From: an uncultured Curtobacterium sp.
GTDB lineage: Bacteria; Actinomycetota; Actinomycetes; Actinomycetales; Microbacteriaceae
Length of the DNA stretch: 11,454 nt
Assembly: GCA_913774725.1 (NCBI GenBank)
Contig: CAJYIG010000310.1
Location: forward strand, 1-11,454
Direction: 5' to 3'
Shown here: piece by piece, positions 5,492 through 11,454 of the stretch
How the letters are laid out: each line of letters begins with the position of its first letter
Position numbering within the stretch: the stretch's first letter is position 1
Position numbers and translations under genes: made by a program
Notes under the pieces: generated by a model
What the model saw: the letters and a program-made list of their open reading frames with translations, nothing else
Databases searched by the model: none
What the model was told of the DNA's origin: nothing

Positions 5492-7043
5492 GGGGGGAAC
5501 GTCCTCCGTCCTCGAGGTCGTCGCGCCCGACGACGAGCGGATCGATGACGAGCGGATCGACGACGAGGACACCGTCCTCACGCGCCGCGTGCTGCGGTCG
5601 GGCCGACGGCGGACTGCGCTCGCGGTGGTCGCGGTGGTCGCAGTGGTGGCGCTGTTCGTCGCCGGGTGGTCCGCGGCCCGGGCGTTCGAATCGCCCGCGC
5701 AGCGAGCCGCCCGCGCGACGCCGCCGCCCGCCGGCGTGGTCACGGCGGCCGTCTCCGACGGCAGCCTCGAGCGGACGCTCAGTGCAACCGCCACCATCGG
5801 GCGGGTCGCGCCGGAGACCGTCACGGTCGCCGCCTCACTCGCGTCGGCGGTCGTGACGAAGCAGACGGTCGCTGTCGGCGGTCAGCTCGGAGCGGGCTCC
5901 GTCGCGCTGGAGGTGAACGGTCGTCCCCTGCTCGCGCTCCCCGGAGCGTTCCCGTACTACCGGGCGCTGACGCTCGGCGACCAGGGACCGGACGTGCGGC
6001 AGCTGCAGGCCGGACTCGTCGCTGCCGGCATACAGGTCACCGAGGACGGTCGCTTCGGCGCGACGACGGCCCGCGCCGTGACGGCCCTGTACACGCGGGC
6101 AGGCTACTCGGTGCCCACGACCGAGGTGCCCACGACCGAGGTGCCCTCGGCACCTGCCGCGGACGGCACCGCCGCGGCCGACGGTACGGTCACCTCCTCC
6201 GCGACGTCGTCCGACGCTCGGTCCACCGGCTCGAGCGCGAGTCCAGCAGCTGGGTCGTCCAGAGGGACGTCCGGCACAGGGACGTCCGGCACCGGGACGT
6301 CCGGCGCTGGGCCGACCGCTGCGCAGGTGTCGGTGCCGGCAGCCGAGCTCGTGGTGTTCTCGACCCTGCCGGCCGACGTCCTCACGGTCCCGTCGGTGGG
6401 GACGATCCTCACCGCGACCAGCGGGATCGGCGTGGAGTCCGGGGCCGTGGTCGCCAGCGCCCCGGTGGCTGCCAGCGCAGCGGGGACGCTCCGGGTCGGT
6501 ATGACGGGCACACTGACCGGTCCTGACGGGACCCAGGCCGATGTCGCGATCACGTCGATCGACGCCGCCGGGGAGACGACGGGTGCCGCCGCGGGGGAGG
6601 CCGCGAGCGGCGTCTCCGGCAGCGGGACGCCGTCGACCGGGAGCGGTCCCGCGTCCGCGTCGTCCGGATCCTCCGGGTCGCAGTCCGCGTCGTCGGGTGG
6701 CGTCACGATCGGCGGCGCCGAGGTGAGCACCGACCCGCCCGCGTCCGAGGACTCGACGGTGCGCCTCTCCGCCGCTGGTGGCGACGGCTTCCCCGCCGCG
6801 TGGTTGCACGGCTCGGGTGTCGCGGTCATCACCGTCTCCGTCGCAGCGCAGCACTCGCTGATCGTCCCCTCGATCGCCGTCGTCTCGGGGGCGAAGGGCG
6901 CCGCGCACGTGCTCAAGCGCGGACCGGACGGGTCCTACGTGTCCGTCCCGGTGACGGAGATCGGGACACTCGAGGGCAAGAGCGCCGTCCGACCGACGAC
7001 CGCCGGAGCACTCCGCGCCGGCGATGCCGTGAAGGTGGGGTGA
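5475..7043 (+). CDS. Membrane-anchored MacA/HlyD-like adaptor with a peptidoglycan-binding domain
   Basis: A 522-residue protein, likely the extracytoplasmic adaptor of the ABC exporter encoded next. In order: an acidic cytoplasmic tail with a DDERI repeat (20-32); one membrane helix (47-65) after RSGRRR; a short beta-rich segment (85-155), with the lipoyl-like pattern VVTKQTVAVGGQL and NGRPLLALPG; a peptidoglycan-binding (PG_binding_1) domain (about 161-213: YYRALTLGDQGPDVRQLQ, then EDGRFGATTARAV); a Ser/Thr/Gly linker with tandem repeats (216-283); a beta-barrel-like part (284-365); a second Ser/Gly linker (367-410); and a typical adaptor C-terminus (425-522: LIVPSIAVV, GTLEGKSAV, LRAGDAVKVG). 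Gram-negative MacA has a coiled-coil hairpin reaching TolC at the position where this protein has the wall-binding domain, as expected for a monoderm. The stop is 2 bp before the preferred start of the exporter gene. Confidence 0.85.
   Translation: MRRSTEGGTSSVLEVVAPDDERIDDERIDDEDTVLTRRVLRSGRRRTALAVVAVVAVVALFVAGWSAARAFESPAQRAARATPPPAGVVTAAVSDGSLERTLSATATIGRVAPETVTVAASLASAVVTKQTVAVGGQLGAGSVALEVNGRPLLALPGAFPYYRALTLGDQGPDVRQLQAGLVAAGIQVTEDGRFGATTARAVTALYTRAGYSVPTTEVPTTEVPSAPAADGTAAADGTVTSSATSSDARSTGSSASPAAGSSRGTSGTGTSGTGTSGAGPTAAQVSVPAAELVVFSTLPADVLTVPSVGTILTATSGIGVESGAVVASAPVAASAAGTLRVGMTGTLTGPDGTQADVAITSIDAAGETTGAAAGEAASGVSGSGTPSTGSGPASASSGSSGSQSASSGGVTIGGAEVSTDPPASEDSTVRLSAAGGDGFPAAWLHGSGVAVITVSVAAQHSLIVPSIAVVSGAKGAAHVLKRGPDGSYVSVPVTEIGTLEGKSAVRPTTAGALRAGDAVKVG
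5529..5558 (+). repeat. 15-bp tandem repeat, two copies (DDERI)
   Basis: Two in-frame 15-bp units differing at one base encode DDERI twice, followed by DDED. They lie in the acidic cytoplasmic tail of the adaptor. Confidence 0.8.
5622..5648 (+). repeat. 9-bp tandem repeat, three copies (AVV) in the membrane helix
   Basis: GCGGTGGTC occurs twice exactly and a third time with two changes, encoding AVVAVVAVV inside the adaptor's single membrane segment. Confidence 0.75.
6111..6140 (+). repeat. 15-bp tandem repeat, two exact copies (VPTTE)
   Basis: GTGCCCACGACCGAG occurs twice without change and is followed by the start of a third copy (GTGCCCTCG). It encodes VPTTE at the beginning of the linker after the peptidoglycan-binding domain. 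Confidence 0.85.
6264..6308 (+). repeat. 15-bp tandem repeat, three copies (GTSGT)
   Basis: GGGACGTCCGGCACA is repeated three times with changes only in the last three bases, encoding the flexible GTSGTGTSGTGTSGA stretch. Near-identical DNA suggests recent expansion by slippage. Confidence 0.85.
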
Positions 7044-7045
7044 CC

Positions 7046-8947
7046 GTGCCGGACCTCACGTTGCGGGGCATCCGCAAGCAGTTCCCCGGTCCGACACCGG
7101 TCGACGCGCTCAGGGGAGTCGACCTGACGATCCAGCAGGGGGAGTTCGTCGCCGTCGAGGGACAGTCCGGCGGGGGGAAGTCCACGCTCCTGAACGTCAT
7201 CGGTCTGCTCGACGAACCGACCGGGGGCCGGTACTGCATCGATGACGAGGACATGGCCGCGGCGAGTCCCGCCGCCGTTGCCCGACGCCGATCCGCGCAG
7301 TTCGCCTTCGTCTTCCAGAGCTTCCACCTGCTCGATCGTCGACGGGTGCTGGACAGCGTCGAGCTCGGTCTGCTCTACCGCGCGGTCCCGCCGATCGACC
7401 GCCGTCGTGCTGCGCTCGTCGCCCTCGAGCGGGTCGGGCTCCGGCACAAAGCACTGCAGACGGCGAGCCGGTTGTCCGGCGGGGAGCGTCAGCGCGTCGC
7501 CATCGCCCGCGCACTGACGGCGGGCGCCCCGGTCGTCGTCGCCGACGAGCCCACGGGCAACCTCGACTCGGCGAACAGCTCCGCGGTGGTCGACAGCCTC
7601 CGGAGCCTCCACGCGGACGGCGCCACGGTGGTCCTCGTGACGCACTCGCCGGAGGTCGCCGCGCAGGCGGAACGACGGGTGCGGATCCGCGACGGCGTGG
7701 TCGTCGAGGACGAGGAGAGGCAGAGGCGGATCGCCTCGTCCGCTCGAGCGACGTCCGGGCCACCGGCGCTCGTCGGGCGTCCGTCGCGTCTCCGCCGCCG
7801 TGACGTCCTCCGTGACGCCACCGCATCGTTGGGCTCACGCCTCGGTCGGACGAGCGGGCTGGTCGCGGCCGTCGCGGTGGGCGTCGCACTGGCCGTGGCG
7901 ACCTTCGGCGTCTCGACGTCCGCGAGCGCGCAGGTCGCCGACACGTTCGACGCACACACCAACCGCGACGTCTCGGTGGAGTGGCAGGGTGATGCTCTCG
8001 CCGCGGAGCCCGGGGGGACCCGGGACAGCATCGTCGACCGCCTGGAGGACCTGTCCGGGACGGACGCCGCCGGCATCATCAGCAACTACTCGCAGCACGG
8101 CGTCCAGCTCACCCCGGCTCGGCCGGTCCTGCAGTCGACCGTGTACGCGATCACGCCGCACGTGCCCACCGCCGGCCGCCTCGCGATCACCTGGGCTCCG
8201 GGACACCCGGCCCGCCTGGCGGCGGGCGAGGCGCTCATCGGTTCCGGCCTGGCGGCGCAGCTGGAGGTCGGGCCACTCGTCGGCGGCCCGCAGCTCACGG
8301 TGGACGAACGGTCGCTCACGATCGTCGGGGTCGTCACGTCGTCCCCCCGCGTCGCCGACGTGATGGGGAGCGTCGTCGTCCCCGCGGACGACACCGCTGC
8401 ACTGGGACCGGTGGACCAGGTGCAGGCGCTGGTCCTGAGCCGCGCCGGGGCAGCCCAGCAGGTCGCTCGGCAGGCGCCGCTCGTCGTCGACCCCTTCGCA
8501 CCGACCTCGCTCCACGTCGAGGCTCCCGTCGACCCGTCGACCGTCCGCGCACAGGTCGAGACGGCGGTGCAGTCGACCCTCCTGGCGCTCACGGGCATCG
8601 CGCTCCTGGCCTCGGTGGCCGGGCTGACGAACGCGATGGTCCTGTCCGTGATCGAGCGCAAGCAGGAGTTCGGGCTGCGGCGCGCGCTCGGGGCCCGCCC
8701 GGTGCACGTCGTCGGGCTCGTCCTCACCGAGTCGTCACTCGTCGGTGCCGTCGGCGGGATCGTCGGGCTGCTCGCCGGGCTCGCCGGGATCCTCGTCGTC
8801 ACGGTCGTCCGGCACTGGAGTCCCGTCTTCGACCTGCGGCTGGCACCCGTCGCGCTCGTCGGCGGGGTCGTCGTGGGCGCGCTCGGTGGCGCGATCGCAT
8901 CCGTCCGGGCGTCCCGGATCCAGCCGAACGAAGCGCTGCGGCTGTGA
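7046..8947 (+). CDS. MacB-type ABC exporter, fused ATPase and FtsX-like permease
   Basis: A 633-residue mechanotransmission-type ABC transporter. GTG 7046 is chosen because AGGTGG (7033-7038) is 7 nt upstream; GTG 7040, overlapping the previous stop, is an alternative that adds two residues. The ATPase (1-222) has Walker A GQSGGGKST (39-47), Q-loop Gln91 in FVFQSFHLL, signature LSGGERQ (143-149), Walker B VVVADEPTGNLD (163-174, catalytic Glu168) and His200: all intact, of the LolD/MacB class. After an Arg-rich joint (225-268) comes the permease: TM1 about 271-292, an extracellular MacB-type periplasmic core (about 295-505), then three helices (510-534, 557-586, 600-622) with the coupling-helix motif ERKQEFGLRRALGA and the usual end RASRIQPNEALR. 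Four helices match MacB. Two copies form a dimer. The adaptor and lipoprotein before it are the likely partners; substrates of this class include peptides, lipoproteins and antibiotics, and the one here is unknown. Confidence 0.92.
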   Translation: MPDLTLRGIRKQFPGPTPVDALRGVDLTIQQGEFVAVEGQSGGGKSTLLNVIGLLDEPTGGRYCIDDEDMAAASPAAVARRRSAQFAFVFQSFHLLDRRRVLDSVELGLLYRAVPPIDRRRAALVALERVGLRHKALQTASRLSGGERQRVAIARALTAGAPVVVADEPTGNLDSANSSAVVDSLRSLHADGATVVLVTHSPEVAAQAERRVRIRDGVVVEDEERQRRIASSARATSGPPALVGRPSRLRRRDVLRDATASLGSRLGRTSGLVAAVAVGVALAVATFGVSTSASAQVADTFDAHTNRDVSVEWQGDALAAEPGGTRDSIVDRLEDLSGTDAAGIISNYSQHGVQLTPARPVLQSTVYAITPHVPTAGRLAITWAPGHPARLAAGEALIGSGLAAQLEVGPLVGGPQLTVDERSLTIVGVVTSSPRVADVMGSVVVPADDTAALGPVDQVQALVLSRAGAAQQVARQAPLVVDPFAPTSLHVEAPVDPSTVRAQVETAVQSTLLALTGIALLASVAGLTNAMVLSVIERKQEFGLRRALGARPVHVVGLVLTESSLVGAVGGIVGLLAGLAGILVVTVVRHWSPVFDLRLAPVALVGGVVVGALGGAIASVRASRIQPNEALRL

Positions 8948-9858
8948 GTGGGAGCGTCCGGGTCGGAACTCCCGCCGCCCCCTCACCCAGCGGCGTGCGG
9001 CGCGTCCTGGTCGCCGTCGGTGGGACGTTCGTCGAAGCACGCCCGCAGGTCCAGGGAATCGTCGCGCTCCGTCTCGTCGTGGGCAACGTGCTCGGGCACG
9101 GTGGTGCGCTCCCGGACACGGGCGCCGTGCTCCTCGCCGACGTCGCCTGGTGGTCGGCCTCCGCCGCGATCTACGTCGGGAACGGGCTCTCCGACCTCGT
9201 CGGTGACCGGCGGAACGGGTCGCTCCGTCCGCTCGCCGCCGGTCGGCTCCGCGTCGCCGACGCCGAGACAGCGGTGGTCGTGCTGGTAGGTGTCGCGCTC
9301 CTGTCGGGAGCCGCGACCGGCCTCGTTGCGGTGCTCGCAGTGGCGGCGTTCCTGGTGCTCGGCGGCGCGTACTCGTCCGGCCCGCGTCCGCTCAAGGAGC
9401 GTGCGGCGGGTGCCTCGGTGACGGCCGGGGCCGCGGGGGCCGCGACGCCGCTGTTCGGTGCGCTCTCGGTGCACGGTCAGCTCACGGGGCAGGTGGTGGT
9501 CGTCGCGTCCGTCCTGGGCCTCTGGATGCTCGTGGCCGGGAACGCGAAGGACTTCGGGGACGAACCGGGCGACCGACTGGCAGGGCGTCGGACGTTGCCG
9601 CTGGTCCTCGGCCCAGCACGTGCTCGACGGGTCCTCTCCGTCGGTGTGCTCGTCGTCGGGGTCCTCGCGGTGATCCTGGCAGGGGCGTGGCCAGGCGTCC
9701 GGTCCCTGGCGCTCCTCGGGGGCGCTGCGGTGCTCATGGTCGCCGCGTGGCGGCTGCCCGGCCGACCGTGGCGCGACCCGAGGACGGCCTACCGGGTGTT
9801 CATGTGGAGCCAGGTCCTGGTGAACCTGGCGTTGATCTGCGGTCGTCCGACCGCGTGA
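8944..9858 (+). CDS. UbiA-family integral membrane prenyltransferase
   Basis: A 304-residue, many-helix membrane protein. GTG 8944 overlaps the exporter TGA by 4 nt (GTGA). The family normally transfers an isoprenoid chain from its diphosphate to an acceptor within the membrane, using Mg2+ bound by two Asp-rich motifs. Both are visible: NGLSDLVGD at 80-88 (Asn80, Asp84, Asp88) followed by RPLAAG, and KDFGDEPGD at 202-210 (Asp203, Asp206, Asp210) followed by RLAGRRTLPL, a standard UbiA signature. About eight or nine hydrophobic segments fill the rest, and the length is normal. The acceptor cannot be predicted: menaquinone-like quinones, sugar alcohols, glycerol phosphates or a small molecule are all possible. 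It also resembles the EboC-like branch in general look, though that is from memory only. Being translationally coupled to a MacB-type exporter is unusual. Confidence 0.88.
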   Translation: MSGSVRVGTPAAPSPSGVRRVLVAVGGTFVEARPQVQGIVALRLVVGNVLGHGGALPDTGAVLLADVAWWSASAAIYVGNGLSDLVGDRRNGSLRPLAAGRLRVADAETAVVVLVGVALLSGAATGLVAVLAVAAFLVLGGAYSSGPRPLKERAAGASVTAGAAGAATPLFGALSVHGQLTGQVVVVASVLGLWMLVAGNAKDFGDEPGDRLAGRRTLPLVLGPARARRVLSVGVLVVGVLAVILAGAWPGVRSLALLGGAAVLMVAAWRLPGRPWRDPRTAYRVFMWSQVLVNLALICGRPTA

Positions 9859-9868
9859 GGGGGGAACC

Positions 9869-10942
9869 GTGCAACCGATGACCGAGGCTCCGACGGGTCC
9901 GAGCACCACGGGCAGGAGGACGAGCATCGCCGACGAGGTCTTCGCGGCCCTGGTCCGCGACGGGCTGGAGGTGGCTCAGGACCCGGTCGCCGGCGAGCAG
10001 CTGCGTCATCAGGTCGCCGGGATCGTGCGCGAGGTGCAGGACGCATACGCCGGCCGTCAGCCGGACGCTGCCGACGGACCCTCCCGTGCGCTGTCGGTGT
10101 CGATCGGTCGCAGCCGTGCGCGGGACGCCGTGCATCCGTCCGTGAGCCTCGAGGCGGCCAGCAGGTTGTTCGAGGTGGCACTTCCGCTCCTCATCGCCGA
10201 CGCGCGCGCTCGACAGGACGGCCCCGACACCTCGACCGCGATCAGCCGGGCGTTGCACCGTTCCGTCATGGCCCGGGTCGCCCCGGCCGCGGTCGGCTAC
10301 GTCGAGACACTGATGGAGAAGCTCGCCATCGCGCAGCACGAGGAACGGCTCCGGCTGTCGCGGGAACTCCACGACCACGTCGCGCACAACGTCGCTGCCG
10401 CGATCCAGCGCATCGTGCTGACGAGGTCGACCGGCAGCTCGGGAGCCGCGGGCGCCGAGCTCCTCGACGTCGCCGAGCACCTCCTCCGCAGCGCCCTGGC
10501 AGACACGAGGAGCATCGGCGTCGAGCTCCGGCAGAGTGTCGGGGACCGGACGGTCGACCAGGCCGTGCGGGAGTACGTCGATGCCAGTCCCACCCTCCGA
10601 CCGCTCGTCGGGGTGCAGGTCACGGGTCTCCCGGTCCGTCTGCCCGTCGGCTCCGGCGAGGAGCTGTACGTGATCGTCCGAGAGGCGCTGCGGAACGCCG
10701 TCGCGCACGCCCGAGCGAAGCACGTCTCGGTCCACTTCGCGTGGCGTGCAGGCGGACTCCGGATCGCGGTGGTCGACGACGGCGGAGGGTTCCGTCTGGA
10801 CCAACGGCCCACGACCTCGATGGGCTTGCTGGCGATGCGCGAACGGGCGGAGGCGCTCGGCGCCGAGCTGATCGTCACGAGCACGGTCGGCACCGGCACG
10901 ACGGTCACCGTCGACCTGCGACACGAGGGGTTCAGCGCATGA
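9869..10942 (+). CDS. Soluble sensor histidine kinase (HisKA_3) with unrecognised N-terminal region
   Basis: A 357-residue cytoplasmic kinase. GTG 9869 follows GAGGGG (9857-9862) by 6 nt; an ATG at 9878 is the alternative. There is no membrane segment. Residues about 18-145 are predicted helical and match no sensor domain I know; they hold HPSVSLEAASRLFEVALPLL at about 91-110. The transmitter begins near 145, with phospho-acceptor His168 in SRELHDHVAHNVA, then the ATPase: REALRNAVAHA (N-box), VVDDGGGF (the D-x-G-x-G box, complete here unlike in the membrane kinase of this window) and MGLLAMRERAEALGAEL. The following response regulator overlaps by 4 nt and is the obvious partner. With no membrane sensor of its own, the kinase may be signalled by a cytoplasmic ligand or by another operon protein such as the transporter or prenyltransferase; that is inference. 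Confidence 0.9.
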   Translation: MQPMTEAPTGPSTTGRRTSIADEVFAALVRDGLEVAQDPVAGEQLRHQVAGIVREVQDAYAGRQPDAADGPSRALSVSIGRSRARDAVHPSVSLEAASRLFEVALPLLIADARARQDGPDTSTAISRALHRSVMARVAPAAVGYVETLMEKLAIAQHEERLRLSRELHDHVAHNVAAAIQRIVLTRSTGSSGAAGAELLDVAEHLLRSALADTRSIGVELRQSVGDRTVDQAVREYVDASPTLRPLVGVQVTGLPVRLPVGSGEELYVIVREALRNAVAHARAKHVSVHFAWRAGGLRIAVVDDGGGFRLDQRPTTSMGLLAMRERAEALGAELIVTSTVGTGTTVTVDLRHEGFSA

Positions 10943-11454
10943 CGGGAGGGCTCGTCCGTGTCGCACTCGCGGACGACCACCACCTGTTCCGGGACGGCCT
11001 CGCATCCTTGCTCGCGCAGAGCCCGCGCGTGACGGTCGTCGGCCAGGCGTCGTCGAGCGTCGCAGCCGTCCGCATGGCCGAGGAACGTGCTCCTGATGTG
11101 CTCCTGCTGGACGTCGAGATGGACGACGTACCGGCTGCGGTGACGATCCGCCGACTCGGTCGGCTCGCACCCGCGACCCGGGTGGTGGTCCTGACGATGC
11201 ACGGTGACCCGGTGCTCGAGCGCCAGTTGCGTTCCGAGGGAGCGGCGGACTACCTCACCAAGGACGTGTCCGCTCCGCACCTGGTCGACCGGATCGCATC
11301 CGTCGCACGGCTCGGCGGACGAGGCGCCGCGCCGCTGCCGAGCACCGACGCGGAGCCGACGTCAGCCGGGCTCCTGACCGACCGAGAACTGCAGGTGCTC
11401 AGGATGATCGGCCAGGCCCAGACGAACCGGGCGATCGCGTCCGCCCTGTCCATC
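10939..11454 (+). CDS. NarL/FixJ-family response regulator, cut by the window end
   Basis: The first 172 residues of a response regulator; the frame is open to the last base. ATG 10939 overlaps the kinase TGA (ATGA). The receiver (about 5-122) has Asp12/Asp13, phospho-acceptor Asp58 in VLLLDVEMDD, Thr86 in VVLTMHG and Lys108 in YLTKDV. The Pro that normally follows the Met four residues after the loop start (M-P) is Asp62 here, an unusual change next to the active site. A Pro/Ala/Ser linker (127-144) leads to a LuxR-type helix-turn-helix, seen as far as LLTDRELQVLRMI and NRAIASALSI; about 40 residues with the recognition helix lie beyond the window. It is the last visible gene of the operon and probably controls it. 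Confidence 0.92.
   Translation, partial: MTGGLVRVALADDHHLFRDGLASLLAQSPRVTVVGQASSSVAAVRMAEERAPDVLLLDVEMDDVPAAVTIRRLGRLAPATRVVVLTMHGDPVLERQLRSEGAADYLTKDVSAPHLVDRIASVARLGGRGAAPLPSTDAEPTSAGLLTDRELQVLRMIGQAQTNRAIASALSI

Noticed and set aside
4565..5824. 419-codon minus-strand open frame opposite the lipoprotein and adaptor
   Set aside because: Composition is Arg-rich and motif-free, and it spans two well-supported genes and their ribosome binding sites.
6800..7045. Long N-terminal extension of the ABC exporter reading back to 6800
   Set aside because: It overlaps the adaptor's C-terminus in another frame and gives Arg-rich nonsense; the domain start and ribosome binding site support 7046.
9800..11170. 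456-codon minus-strand open frame opposite the soluble kinase and response regulator
   Set aside because: It covers two genes with intact catalytic motifs and itself has no plausible domain or start signal.

Overview
The window is about 70% GC, its codons strongly favour G or C at the third position, and genes are tightly packed with 4-nt ATGA/GTGA overlaps and frequent GTG starts. Together with NarL-type two-component pairs and Gram-positive-style secreted proteins and a lipoprotein, this points to a high-GC actinobacterium. Microbacteriaceae (Curtobacterium-like) is my best guess; it rests on overall feel, not on a marker gene.

Left part (1-2496, plus strand). The window opens with the last 30 residues of an upstream protein, perhaps a transporter. 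It is followed at once by a secreted clan GH-A (GH39-like) glycoside hydrolase with a C-terminal CBM35/CBM6-type carbohydrate-binding module. After a 149-bp spacer comes a small secreted protein of the peptidase inhibitor I36 / beta-gamma-crystallin-like type. A near-perfect 19-bp hairpin at 2456-2496 lies between this gene and the converging genes on the other strand and probably terminates transcription from both sides.

Middle (2499-4429, minus strand). A membrane sensor histidine kinase and its NarL/LuxR-type response regulator form a translationally coupled pair (GTGA overlap).

Right part (4550-11454, plus strand). A compact six-gene operon runs off the end: (1) a Cys-containing lipoprotein; (2) a membrane-anchored adaptor of MacA/HlyD type in which a peptidoglycan-binding domain and Ser/Thr/Gly linkers take the place of the usual coiled-coil hairpin; (3) a MacB-type ABC exporter with ATPase and permease fused; (4) a UbiA-family integral membrane prenyltransferase; (5) a soluble histidine kinase with an unrecognised helical N-terminal region; (6) a LuxR-type response regulator cut by the window end. 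All junctions are overlaps or gaps of 10 nt or less.

The two two-component pairs flank the export genes. The first is divergent from the operon across a 120-bp region carrying two short inverted repeats and candidate promoters; the second is the operon's own tail. The simplest reading is a cell-envelope export or stress-response module for a monoderm, in which the lipoprotein and wall-binding adaptor sit outside the membrane and MacB drives substrate from the membrane or outer face. The embedded prenyltransferase suggests a lipid or isoprenoid-linked substrate or cofactor. That functional link is inference. No tRNA, rRNA, CRISPR array, insertion sequence or attachment site was seen, and no gene-free stretch exceeds 149 bp.
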